The translations under genes were made by a program, and so were the position numbers. A model generated the notes under the pieces. That model was not told the origin of the DNA. It did not search any database and saw only the letters and a program-made list of their open reading frames with translations. A stretch of DNA of 64,000 bases from Actinomadura hibisca NBRC 15177. GTDB lineage: Bacteria; Actinomycetota; Actinomycetes; Streptosporangiales; Streptosporangiaceae. Positions within the stretch are counted from its first letter, which is position 1. Every line of letters begins with the position of its first letter. Positions 12,685-21,754 of this stretch are shown here, piece by piece. The stretch is from contig NZ_BCRO01000001.1 of the NCBI RefSeq assembly GCF_001552635.1, forward strand, positions 186,001 to 250,000, given 5' to 3'.

Positions 12685-13155
12685 CTAGCCTTCCGTGCGG
12701 GTGCCGCCGCGCTGGAACAGCCAGCCCCCGACGATCAGGAGCGCGCCGAGCAGCAGGAAGCCCATGTCCCACCAGGTCTGGTGCGGGCCGCTGCGGACGT
12801 GGTGGATGCCGAGGATCTGGTGGTCGACCAGCCCTTCCACCACGTTGAACAACCCCCAGCCGACCGCCAGCCAGCCCCACAACTCGCGCGAGCGCCACAC
12901 CGGCCTGCCGGTGCGGTTCATCCGCGCGTACAGCAGCGCGAGGCCGGTGAGCACCGACAACCAGGTGAACACGTGGAAGAAGCCGTCCCACAGCGTGTTC
13001 ATCTCCAGGCCCGGGACGGTGGTGACGGGGTACTCGCGCAGGCCGATGCGGTCGCTGCCCGTGCTGCTCAGCATGTGGTGCCACTGGAGGACCTGGTGGA
13101 GCATGATGCCGTCCACGAAGCCCCCCATCCCGACGCCGAGGATCGTCGCCGGCAC
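12685..13155 (-). CDS. DUF2243 membrane protein, probable frameshift near the start
   Basis: 156 residues from the GTG at 13155, with four membrane helices and the DUF2243 hallmark GGFVDGIMLHQVLQWHHML; function unknown. The start is disputed. A much better start, ATG at 13196 behind GGAAGGAG, opens another frame reading MATSAVSRSRGG and then dies. Adding one G to the G5 run (C5 at 13162-13166 on the plus strand) would join it to LAVPATILGVG and give a normal family N-terminus. Either one base was lost in the genome or assembly, or the GTG, which has AGGGGG six bases upstream, is now used. Co-transcribed with the CtaG-like gene. Confidence 0.8.
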   Translation of the reverse strand: MPATILGVGMGGFVDGIMLHQVLQWHHMLSSTGSDRIGLREYPVTTVPGLEMNTLWDGFFHVFTWLSVLTGLALLYARMNRTGRPVWRSRELWGWLAVGWGLFNVVEGLVDHQILGIHHVRSGPHQTWWDMGFLLLGALLIVGGWLFQRGGTRTEG

Positions 13156-13339
13156 GGCGAGCCCCCTCGGGACCGGGACACGGCGGAGGTGGCCATGGAG
13201 ATCTCCTTCCGGTGTCTCCCCGGTTGATCCCCGGGCCCCCTCCCTCCCCGATCACGGGCGGTTAAACGTTGCGCCAAGCCGCCCGGCCCCGCAGGTTTCG
13301 GCCGGTCGGCGAGGGTAGGGCGACAGAGATTCCACCCAA

Positions 13340-13361
13340 GAGATCCCGCTCAAGGGATCTC
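13340..13361. promoter_or_regulatory. Inverted repeat upstream of the FMN reductase gene
   Basis: GAGATCCC and GGGATCTC, exact complements, are separated by six bases. A related AGAGATTCC lies just before. It is 32 bases ahead of the GTG start at 13393 and could be an operator or a 5' hairpin. The remainder of the 13197-13392 gap shows no gene. Confidence 0.4.
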
Positions 13362-13392
13362 ATCGCCCCCCGACCGGACGAAGGAGCCGCCC

Positions 13393-13998
13393 GTGCGCGC
13401 CGTGGTCATCAACTGCACGCTGAAGCGTTCGCCGGAGACCTCCAACACCGAGGCCCTGGCGGACGTGGTGGTGAAGGAGCTGCGCGCCAGGGACGTGGAG
13501 GTGGAGGTCGTCCGCGCCGTGGACCTGGACATCCCGCCCGGCGTGGAGACCGACCTCGGCGACGGCGACCCCTGGCCCGCCGTGCACGGCAAGCTGCTGG
13601 CGGCGGAGATCCTGGTCGTCGCCTCGCCGACCTGGGCCGGGCACCCGTCGTCGATCGCGCAGCGCGTCATCGAGCGCATGGACGCGATGATCTCGGAGAC
13701 CGACGACACGGGCCGCCCGGTCGCCTACAACCGCGTCGCGGGCGTGGTGGTCACCGGCAACGAGGACGGCGCCCACCACGTCATCAGCGAGATCACCGGC
13801 GCGCTCGGGGACTACGGCTACACCGTCCCGGGGCAGGCGTGGACCTACTGGAACCAGGGCCCCGGGCCGGGCCCCAGCTACCTGGAGGCCGAGCGCGGCC
13901 GCGACTGGGCCGCCAAGACCGGACGCGCCATGGCGTCCAACCTCGTCGCGGTCGCGGCGGCGCTGGCGGCCAGGCCGATCCCGGCCCCGCCGTCGTGA
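13393..13998 (+). CDS. NAD(P)H-dependent FMN reductase-like flavoprotein
   Basis: 201 residues with a flavodoxin-like fold. The N-terminus VVINCTLKRSPETSNTEAL is the phosphate-binding loop for FMN, and VVASPTWAGHPSSIAQRVIE is the second flavin-contact loop. Members reduce FMN or quinones or small substrates with NAD(P)H. GTG start at 13393 behind AAGGAG. A zinc alcohol dehydrogenase follows after 64 bases and is probably in the same transcript; together they look like a redox or detoxification pair. Substrate not predictable. Confidence 0.8.
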   Translation: MRAVVINCTLKRSPETSNTEALADVVVKELRARDVEVEVVRAVDLDIPPGVETDLGDGDPWPAVHGKLLAAEILVVASPTWAGHPSSIAQRVIERMDAMISETDDTGRPVAYNRVAGVVVTGNEDGAHHVISEITGALGDYGYTVPGQAWTYWNQGPGPGPSYLEAERGRDWAAKTGRAMASNLVAVAAALAARPIPAPPS

Positions 13999-14062
13999 TC
14001 CGGCGGCCGCCCCCGGCGGCCCGCCCGGACCGACCCGAGACAGCACCACGACAAGGAGCACC

Positions 14063-15233
<1,171 letters not shown>

Positions 15234-15244
<11 letters not shown>

Positions 15245-16652
15245 CCCGCCGCCGCAGCGCCAGCGGCAGCGCGCACAGCGCCGCCAGCAGCGCCGCCGCG
15301 GCCAGGGCCTGGCCGGTCGGGTACTCGGCGCGGCCGGTCGAGCCCGCCGCGGCGGCCGAGGTGAGGAACAGGGTGCCGACGGTGGCGATGCCGGTCACCT
15401 GCCCGAGCTGCATCAGCGTGAGCAGCAGCCCGCTGCCGTCGGCGGCGTCCTCGGCCGGGACGTGCGCGAGCGCGGCCGTCATCGCGATCGGCATGACGCC
15501 GAGGCCGCCGCCGATCACCACCGTCAGCGCCTCGTAGGCCACGCCGCCGCCCGACAACGGGCCGATCCACAGGTAGCCGAACGCCGCGACCGCGAAGCCC
15601 ATCGGGATCAGCGGCCGGTGCCAGCGCTCGGGCAGCCGCTGCCAGCGGAGGCCGACCAGCGCGAACGCCGTCACGCACGGCACGAACGCCAGCCCTGAGG
15701 CCAGCGGCCCGTACCCCAGGTCGCCCTGGAGGTGCAGCGTGGTGGTGAACAGGAACGCCGCCCACGTGCACGGCCCGGCCAGCACGGCGATCGCCGCCGG
15801 GGCGAGGCCGGGGGAGCGCAGCAGTCCCAGGGGCAGTAGCGGGCGGTCGCCGCGCGCGGCCACCCGCCGCTCCACCACGACCAGCACCGCCGCCGACAGC
15901 GGGGCGGCGGCCAGCGCGGCCAGGCACCAGGCGGGCCAGCCCAGCTCGTGCCCCATGATCAGGGGCACCACCAGCAGCAGCACCGTCGGCGTCAGCACCA
16001 GCAGGCCGGGCACGTCCAGCCGCGCCGTCCGGCCCGGGGCGCGGGGCGGCAGCACGCGCGGCGCGGCGGCCAGCAGCGCCAGCCCGATCGGCACGTTCAC
16101 CAGGAACACCACGCGCCAGCCCAGGCCGACCAGCAGCCCGCCCGCGACCTGCCCGACGACGATGCCGCCGGACAACACCGCCGCGTAGAGGCCGAGCGCG
16201 CGGGCCCGCGCCGGACCCTGGTACCCGCGCTGGATCATGCTCATCACCTGCGGCGTCATCAGCGCCGCGGCCGCGCCCTGCACGAAGCGGAACACCACCA
16301 GCGTCCAGGCGCCCGGCGCGAGGCCGCACGCCAGCGACGCGGCGGTGAACCCCGCGAGGCCCAGCCGGAACATCCGGCCGTGCCCGGCCATGTCGCCCAG
16401 CCGCGCCCCGGTGACCATGAGGACGGCGTAGGCGATGGAGTACCCGGCCACCACCAGTTGCAGGCCCGCGCCGGAGGCGTGCAGGTCGGCGCGCAGCGTC
16501 GGCAGGGCGACGTTGACGATGCTGACGTCGAGGATGGCCATGAACTGGCCGAGCAGCAGCACCGCCAGCAACGTCCGGCCGGCGGTGCGCGGCCGTTCCG
16601 CCGGTGGCCCTTCGGGCGGTCCTTCGAGGGACAGGTCGGTCGTCGTTGTCAT
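15234..16652 (-). CDS. MFS drug exporter, DHA2 family (14 helices)
   Basis: 472 residues from the ATG at 16652 (MTTTTDLSLEGPP). DHA2 antiporters expel drugs or dyes with protons. Family motifs: LDVSIVNVALPTL in helix 1, GARLGDMAGHGRMFRLG in the loop between helices 2 and 3, and RFVQGAAAALMTPQVMSMI. About fourteen helices follow, ending in Leu/Ala-rich ALLAALCALPLALRRR. It faces, divergently, an XRE/MmyB regulator gene 111 bases away, so regulation by that protein is likely. Substrate unknown. Confidence 0.9.
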
Positions 16653-16695
16653 GGTCCCAGCGTGCGGCCGTCCCGATGCGGGTACCGAGAGCCCC

Positions 16696-16713
16696 CTGAT
16701 ACTGGTACTGACA
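16696..16713. promoter_or_regulatory. Triple CTGRYA repeat, candidate operator
   Basis: Three hexamers in direct tandem, CTGATA, CTGGTA and CTGACA, lie in the divergent gap between the exporter (start 16652) and the XRE/MmyB regulator (start 16763). On the minus strand the last one contributes a TTGTCA -35-like box for the exporter. GGTACC at 16681-16686 is close by. Candidate binding site for the neighbouring regulator. Confidence 0.4.
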
Positions 16714-16762
16714 ACACCTGGCACGGGCCGGGCGCGTCGGCGAGGCTGGGAGGGTGACCATC

Positions 16763-17647
16763 ATGTCGGACCCCCGCGCGCCCGCCTCCCGGGGGCGCCG
16801 CCGCCCCGAGCTGGCGGCGTTCCTGCGCAGCCGCCGCGCCCGCATCACCCCCGAGGACGTGGGGCTGCCCCCGGCCCCGCGCCGCCGCACGCCGGGGTTG
16901 CGCCGCGAGGAGGTCGCCCAGCTCGCCGGGGTCGGGATCACCTGGTACACCTGGCTGGAGCAGGGCCGCCCCATCAACGCGAGCCCGCAGGTGCTGGAGG
17001 CGGTCGCCCGCACGTTGCGGCTGGACGCCGCCGAGCGCGCCCACCTGTTCCGGCTGGCCGGCGTCCCGCTGGACGAGCCGTCCGACCCGGTCTCCTGCCT
17101 GCTGTCGGAGGCCCCGGACCTGCGCGAGGTCCTGGCCGGGCTGGACCCGCTCCCGGCCGCCGTCAGCAACGCCCGCTCGGACGTGCTGGCCTGGAACCGG
17201 GCGTACGCCGCCCTGTTCCCGCACCTGGTGAACGCGCCGGCCGCCGAGCGCAACACGATGTGGATGGCCTTCACGGTGCCGCCCTGCTGCAACCCGATCG
17301 TCGACCTCGACAACGAGGGGGCGGTGTTCGTCGCCTCGTTCCGCCAGCGCTACAGCCGCCACATGGACGAGCCGGGCTGGGACGACTTCGTGCGGCGGCT
17401 GCGCGCGGCCAGCCCGGAGTTCGCGCGGTTGTGGGCCACTCAGGACGTCGCCGAGCCCGGGTCGCGGGACAAGGTGTTCCGGCACGCTGCGGTGGGGGAG
17501 GTGGCGACCCGCGCCACCGCGTTCGACGTCGCCTCGGCGCGGGGCGTCCGCATGGTCGTGTACCGGCCGCTGGGCGAGGACGACCGCAAGCGCGTCGAGT
17601 GGCTCCTCGACAACCCCGGCGCGGCCGCCGCCGACCACACCCACTGA
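16763..17647 (+). CDS. XRE-family transcriptional regulator with MmyB ligand domain
   Basis: 294 residues. The N-terminal helix-turn-helix covers about residues 10-80 (LRREEVAQLAGVGITWYTWL, then NASPQVLEAVARTLRL). The rest is the MmyB-like domain, a PAS-like pocket thought to bind small ligands, with VSNARSDVLAWNRAYAALF and the conserved RHAAVGEV. Start at ATG 16763, eight bases after GGGAGG; a GTG at 16754 is possible. It is divergent from a DHA2 exporter, the usual arrangement for this family, so it most likely controls that gene and itself. Confidence 0.9.
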   Translation: MSDPRAPASRGRRRPELAAFLRSRRARITPEDVGLPPAPRRRTPGLRREEVAQLAGVGITWYTWLEQGRPINASPQVLEAVARTLRLDAAERAHLFRLAGVPLDEPSDPVSCLLSEAPDLREVLAGLDPLPAAVSNARSDVLAWNRAYAALFPHLVNAPAAERNTMWMAFTVPPCCNPIVDLDNEGAVFVASFRQRYSRHMDEPGWDDFVRRLRAASPEFARLWATQDVAEPGSRDKVFRHAAVGEVATRATAFDVASARGVRMVVYRPLGEDDRKRVEWLLDNPGAAAADHTH

Positions 17648-17669
17648 CCGGCCCACTGACCGGCCCGCC

Positions 17670-17733
17670 GGACGATCCGCCGTACGGGGCATCCCTTCGC
17701 GCGCCCCGGGTAGGGGCGGACGGTCCGCCGTAC
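17670..17733. repeat. Direct repeat pair upstream of transketolase
   Basis: GGACGATCCGCCGTAC (17670-17685) recurs as GGACGGTCCGCCGTAC (17718-17733), 15 of 16 bases identical and 48 bases apart. Each begins with a near-palindrome (CGGACGGTCCG in the second). The later copy ends 20 bases before the transketolase start, so the pair could be operator sites. A tandem CCACTGACCGGC duplication sits just upstream, around the stop codon of the regulator gene. Confidence 0.45.
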
Positions 17734-17753
17734 CCGCGCGAGGGGAAAGGATC

Positions 17754-19598
17754 ATGGAACACGACCGTCTGAACGAGCTGGGCGAGCTGGGGCAGCGGCT
17801 GCGGGTGGACGCCGTCCGCGCCGCCGACGCCGCCGGGTCCGGGCACCCCACCTCCTCGATGTCGGCGGCCGACCTGGTCGCCGTCCTGGCGGCGGGGCAC
17901 CTGCGCTGGGACCCCGACCGGCCCGCCGCGCCCGGCAACGACGAGCTGGTCTTCTCCAAGGGGCACGCCTCGCCGCTGCTGTACGCGCTCTACGCCGCCG
18001 CCGGACTCGTCACCGACGAGGAACTGCTCACCTTCCGCAAGGAGGGCAGCCGCCTGGAAGGCCACCCCACGCCCCGGCTGCCGTGGGTGAAGGTCGCCAC
18101 CGGCTCGCTCGGCCAGGGCCTGCCGGTCGGCGTCGGCATGGCGCTCGCCGCGCGCCGCCTGGACCGGTCCCCGGCGCGCGTCTGGGTGTTGTGCGGCGAC
18201 AGCGAGATGGCCGAGGGCTCCATCTGGGAGGCCGTCGAGCACGCCGCGCACGAGGGCCTGGACAACCTCACCGCGATCATCGACGTGAACCGGCTGGGCC
18301 AGCGCGGCCCCACCCGGCACGGCGGCGACACCGGCGCGTACGCCCGGCGGCTCGGCGCGTTCGGCTGGCACACGATCGAGGTCGACGGCCACGACGTCGC
18401 CGCCGTCGACGCCGCCTACCGCGAGGCCGCCGCGACCACGGGACGGCCCACCGCCGTCGTCGCCCGCACCCGCAAGGGCCGGGGGGTGGCCGCCGTGGAG
18501 GACCAGGAGGGCGCGCACGGCAAGCCGCTGCCTGACGCCGAGCAGGCCGTCGCCGAACTCGGCGGCCGCCGCGACGTCCGCGTGCGGATCGCCCGCCCCG
18601 ACTTCGACCCGCCCGAACGGCGCGACGAGCCGCGCCAGGCCGAGCTGCCCCGCTACGAGGTCGGCGACGAGGTCGCCACCCGCAACGCCTACGGCGAGGC
18701 GCTGGCCGCGCTCGGCGCCGCCCGCCCCGACGTGGTCGCGCTCGACGGCGAGGTCAGCGACTCCACGCGCGCCGAGTTCTTCGCCAAGGAACACCCCGAC
18801 CGCTTCTTCGAGACCTACATCGCCGAGCAGCAGCTCGTCGCCGCCGCCGTCGGGATGCAGGCGCGCGGCTGGACGCCCTACGTCTCGACGTTCGCGGCGT
18901 TCCTCACCCGCGCCTACGACTTCGTGCGCATGGCCGCCGTCAGCCGCGCCGGCATCAACCTGGTCGGCTCGCACGCCGGGGTCGCGATCGGCGAGGACGG
19001 GCCGTCGCAGATGGGGCTGGAGGACCTGGCGGCGTTCCGCGCCGTGCACGGCAGCACCGTGTTGTGCCCGTGCGACGCCAACCAGGCCGCGCGCCTGGTC
19101 GCCGCCATGGCCGACGCCGAGGGCGTGCGCTACCTGCGCACCGCCCGCGGCAAGACGCCGGTGATCTACGGGCCGGACGAGGAGTTCGTCATCGGCGGCA
19201 GCCGCGTGCTGCGCTCCTCCGCCGACGACCAGGTCACCATCGTCGCGGCCGGGACCACCGTGCACGAGGCGCTGGCGGCCGCCGACCGGCTGGCCGCCGC
19301 CGGGACGCCCGCGCGCGTCATCGACCTGTACTCGGTCAAGCCGGTGGACGCCGCGACGCTGCGCGAGGCCGCCGACCGCACCGGCCGGTTCGTCACCGTC
19401 GAGGACCACTGGCCCGAGGGCGGCCTGGGCGACGCGGTGATGGACGCCTTCGCCGACGGCCGCCCCGCGCCGCGCGTCACCCGTCTCGCCGTGCGGCACA
19501 TGCCCGGCTCGGCCACCCCCGAGCAGGAACTGCGCCTGGCCGGGATCGACGCCGACGCGATCGTGGCCGCCGCGCACGACCTGGCCGCGACCGCCTGA
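17754..19598 (+). CDS. tkt: Transketolase, short single-chain type
   Basis: 614 residues, the size of the animal-like branch and shorter than bacterial TktA (about 660). It moves two-carbon ketol units between sugar phosphates using thiamine diphosphate. The diphosphate/Mg site is GDSEMAEGSIWEAVE with Asn in IIDVNRLGQ; AGSGHPTSSMSAADL is the N-terminal His motif; the pyrimidine-binding half contains DGEVSDSTRAEFF and ETYIAEQQLVAAAVG. A C-terminal domain (VIDLYSVKPVD) completes it. The ATG at 17754 follows GAGGGGAAAGG. No other pentose-phosphate genes adjoin, so this may be a second, dedicated copy. Confidence 0.92.
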   Translation: MEHDRLNELGELGQRLRVDAVRAADAAGSGHPTSSMSAADLVAVLAAGHLRWDPDRPAAPGNDELVFSKGHASPLLYALYAAAGLVTDEELLTFRKEGSRLEGHPTPRLPWVKVATGSLGQGLPVGVGMALAARRLDRSPARVWVLCGDSEMAEGSIWEAVEHAAHEGLDNLTAIIDVNRLGQRGPTRHGGDTGAYARRLGAFGWHTIEVDGHDVAAVDAAYREAAATTGRPTAVVARTRKGRGVAAVEDQEGAHGKPLPDAEQAVAELGGRRDVRVRIARPDFDPPERRDEPRQAELPRYEVGDEVATRNAYGEALAALGAARPDVVALDGEVSDSTRAEFFAKEHPDRFFETYIAEQQLVAAAVGMQARGWTPYVSTFAAFLTRAYDFVRMAAVSRAGINLVGSHAGVAIGEDGPSQMGLEDLAAFRAVHGSTVLCPCDANQAARLVAAMADAEGVRYLRTARGKTPVIYGPDEEFVIGGSRVLRSSADDQVTIVAAGTTVHEALAAADRLAAAGTPARVIDLYSVKPVDAATLREAADRTGRFVTVEDHWPEGGLGDAVMDAFADGRPAPRVTRLAVRHMPGSATPEQELRLAGIDADAIVAAAHDLAATA

Positions 19599-19605
19599 CA
19601 CGGAA

Positions 19606-19636
19606 GGAGCCGGGAGGGGGCGTCCCTCCCGGCTCC
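19606..19636. terminator. Terminator between transketolase and a convergent membrane protein gene
   Basis: Thirteen-base perfect arms, GGAGCCGGGAGGG and its complement, around a 5-base loop, followed by GTCTTCGT. It starts eight bases past the transketolase stop and lies 14 bases beyond the stop of the minus-strand gene. Confidence 0.8.
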
Positions 19637-19650
19637 GTCTTCGTGAACGT

Positions 19651-20052
19651 TCAACGGCTGCGGCGCAGCATGATGAACTGCGCGGCGGCGAAGGCGGCGA
19701 CCACGCCCGCCTGCATGACCGCCCACACGCTCCCCACGGTGTTGAGCGACAACCAGCCGGTCACGACCGCCACGACGCTGAGCACCGCCCACACCGCGTT
19801 GCCCTCGGCCAGGGCGGTGACCGCCCACCGGTTCGGCCGGGCCGGGACCGAGACCGCCCACACCGCCGCCGCGTACAGCAGCAGGAAGGCGCCGATCGCG
19901 CGGCCGGGCCCGGCGGGCAGGCCGAGCAGGTCCGACAGCGGTCCGGCCAGCGCCAGATAGGCCGCGCCGTTCACGCCGGTGACCACCGCGTCCAGGCGCA
20001 ACACGAGCTTGAGCGCGGTACGGGCGTCGGTGGTGGACAGGATCGCGGTCAT
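19651..20052 (-). CDS. Small four-helix integral membrane protein, unknown
   Basis: 133 residues with four hydrophobic helices (for example YLALAGPLSDLLGLP, AIGAFLLLYAAAVWAVSV, AVWAVLSVVAVVTGWLSL). It starts at ATG 20052 behind GGAAGGGG. It resembles small SPW-repeat-like or integral membrane proteins common in actinobacteria, but no catalytic or metal-binding motif is visible. The divergent neighbour at 20223 is also unknown; the two share a 170-base control region with a clear palindrome. Confidence 0.65.
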   Translation of the reverse strand: MTAILSTTDARTALKLVLRLDAVVTGVNGAAYLALAGPLSDLLGLPAGPGRAIGAFLLLYAAAVWAVSVPARPNRWAVTALAEGNAVWAVLSVVAVVTGWLSLNTVGSVWAVMQAGVVAAFAAAQFIMLRRSR

Positions 20053-20124
20053 CGGCGTTCCCCTTCCGGGAAGAAGTGCGTGGTGCTGACAACGACGACG
20101 CTAGAAGCCGGAGCACGGCAAAAC

Positions 20125-20143
20125 GATTACCCGGTGGGTAATC
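20125..20143. promoter_or_regulatory. Perfect palindrome, probable repressor operator
   Basis: GATTACCC and GGGTAATC are exact complements separated by GGT. The site is in the divergent gap between genes starting at 20052 and 20223, and CTAGCGT -10-like boxes lie on each side, facing away (near 20098 on the minus strand and 20187 on the plus strand). The form fits a TetR- or GntR-type dimer; no such gene is adjacent. Confidence 0.5.
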
Positions 20144-20222
20144 GGGCGGCTATGCGGTAAAACGCCCGTCGAGCGGCCGGGGGCTCTAGCGTGTCCGGCG
20201 GTTCCTACCGAAGGAGAAGACG

Positions 20223-20729
20223 ATGGGCTTTCCGTTCGAGTACTTCCGCGCGCCCGACGCGGCCGAGGCGTTGCGGCTGCTGGACGACCCCGAGGACCCC
20301 GGCGTTCCCGCCGCGCCCACCATGCGCGGGGCCGACGCGGTGGAGGCCAAGGGGATGGACTCCACAGTGACGGTCGGCCAGCTGCTGGCGTTCATCCTGG
20401 AGGTGCCCTGGGACGTGGACCTGATGTCCAGCGAGCTGGTGTGGCCGCAGTCGCCGCCGGCCTCCGAGCGGGAGGCCGAGGAGTTGCCCGACGACTCGCC
20501 CTGGAACACCGGTGTCACCGTGGAGGTGCTCGGCGACGCGGCGCGCGACGGCCTCGCCGGGGCCGACGAGGCGCGGTTCCCCGAACTCGCCGAGCGCTGG
20601 GCCGGCATCGAGGAGTTCGGGCGCGACACCGACCCCGGGGAGCTGGTGGAGATCATCACCGAGCTGGTGACGCTGGCACGGCGGGCCAAGCAGAACGGTG
20701 AGCACCTGTTCACCTGGTGCTGCGTCTGA
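20223..20729 (+). CDS. Hypothetical cytoplasmic protein, weakly DUF1877-like
   Basis: 168 residues, strongly acidic, no signal peptide or membrane helix. It starts at ATG 20223 behind GAAGGAGAAG. The C-terminal helix LVTLARRAKQNGEHLFTWCCV and the LLDDPEDPG region near the N-terminus recall YfbM/DUF1877 proteins, which are small adaptor-like proteins of unknown function; the match is weak and by eye only. No partner gene is evident: the next gene is convergent. Confidence 0.6.
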   Translation: MGFPFEYFRAPDAAEALRLLDDPEDPGVPAAPTMRGADAVEAKGMDSTVTVGQLLAFILEVPWDVDLMSSELVWPQSPPASEREAEELPDDSPWNTGVTVEVLGDAARDGLAGADEARFPELAERWAGIEEFGRDTDPGELVEIITELVTLARRAKQNGEHLFTWCCV

Positions 20730-20791
20730 ACCGGTGTCGTGCAGCCGGGACACCCGTGCCCGGCCCGAGGGGGCCGGGCACGGGCGGCGGG

Positions 20792-21622
20792 TCAGGCCGC
20801 CGGGCGGAAGTCGGCGGCGTTCTCGGCCGCCCACTGCGCGAACGTGCGCGCCGGGCGCCCGGTGACGTCCTCGACCGCCGTCGTCACGGTGTAGCCGATC
20901 TCGGGGGTGTTGCCGAGCGCCTCCACCAGGAACTCGATCAGCTCGGCGGGCATCCCGTCGGCCGCCCACCTGGCGCGCGCTTGCTCCTCGGTCAGCTCGA
21001 CGTACTCGATCTCGCGCCCGACCGCCTCGGCGAGGAGGCGCACCTTGGCGGTGGTGGTGATCGCCTCCGGTCCGGTCAGCACGATCTCCTCGCCGTGCCG
21101 CCCGCCGTTGACCAGCAGCGCCGCCGCGACCGCGCCGATGTCGGCCTCGTGGACCATCGCGCTGCGCCGCCCGCCGAACGGCTCGCGCACCACGCCCTCG
21201 GCGCGCACGCTCCCGGCCCACCACTGCCGCGTGTTGCTCATGAACTCGGTGGGGGCCAGCATCGTCCACTCCAGGCCGCTCGCCCCGAGCGCGTCCTCCA
21301 GCGGGCCCTGGTCGCGCCCGCCGAGCACCGTCACCCGGCGCACGCCGCTCGCGACGGCGAGCCGCACCAGCTCCGCGCCCGACTCCAACGCGCCGTAGGC
21401 GTCGCCCGCGAAGTTGATCAGGTGGACGCCGGTCACGCCCGCGAACGCCTCCGTCAGCGTCGCGGGGTCGGCCAGGTCGCCGCCCACGACCTCGACGCCC
21501 GCCGGGAGGTCCGCCTTGGCGGGGTCGCGGGTGAGCGCCCGCACGTCCTGCCCCAGCCGCAGCAGCTCCGCCACGACGTGGCGGCCGACCGTACCCGTGG
21601 CACCCGTCACCAGGAAGGTCAT
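20792..21622 (-). CDS. NmrA-like NAD(P)-dependent reductase
   Basis: 276 residues from the ATG at 21622, which follows GAGGAG. Atypical short-chain dehydrogenase fold: FLVTGATGTVGRHVVAELL is the dinucleotide loop, followed by DVRALTRDPAKADLP and VRRVTVLGGRD. There is no Tyr-x3-Lys catalytic pair, as is usual for NmrA/QOR2-type proteins, which either reduce quinones or act as redox sensors. A second member lies at 51256-52095. The gene has its own promoter with a dyad straddling the -10, suggesting stress-responsive control. Confidence 0.85.
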   Translation of the reverse strand: MTFLVTGATGTVGRHVVAELLRLGQDVRALTRDPAKADLPAGVEVVGGDLADPATLTEAFAGVTGVHLINFAGDAYGALESGAELVRLAVASGVRRVTVLGGRDQGPLEDALGASGLEWTMLAPTEFMSNTRQWWAGSVRAEGVVREPFGGRRSAMVHEADIGAVAAALLVNGGRHGEEIVLTGPEAITTTAKVRLLAEAVGREIEYVELTEEQARARWAADGMPAELIEFLVEALGNTPEIGYTVTTAVEDVTGRPARTFAQWAAENAADFRPAA

Positions 21623-21652
21623 GAGCGTTCTCCTCATCAGTCCGGAACGGAA

Positions 21653-21682
21653 CGTTCGGTTCTACTATAGCAGAACGGAACG
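21653..21682 (-). promoter_or_regulatory. Promoter and operator dyad of the NmrA-like gene
   Basis: On the minus strand an extended -10 (TGCTATAGT) lies between CGTTCCGTTCT and AGAACCGAACG, complementary arms of 11 bases with one mismatch. CGTTCCGTTC also recurs as a direct repeat just downstream. A dimeric repressor bound here would cover the -10 box. Confidence 0.6.
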
Positions 21683-21754
21683 CTTCATTCCACAATGAGG
21701 GAAAGGGGGCGGACGGTCGGCGCGGTCCCGGACGCGCGGCCGCCCGCCCCCGGC

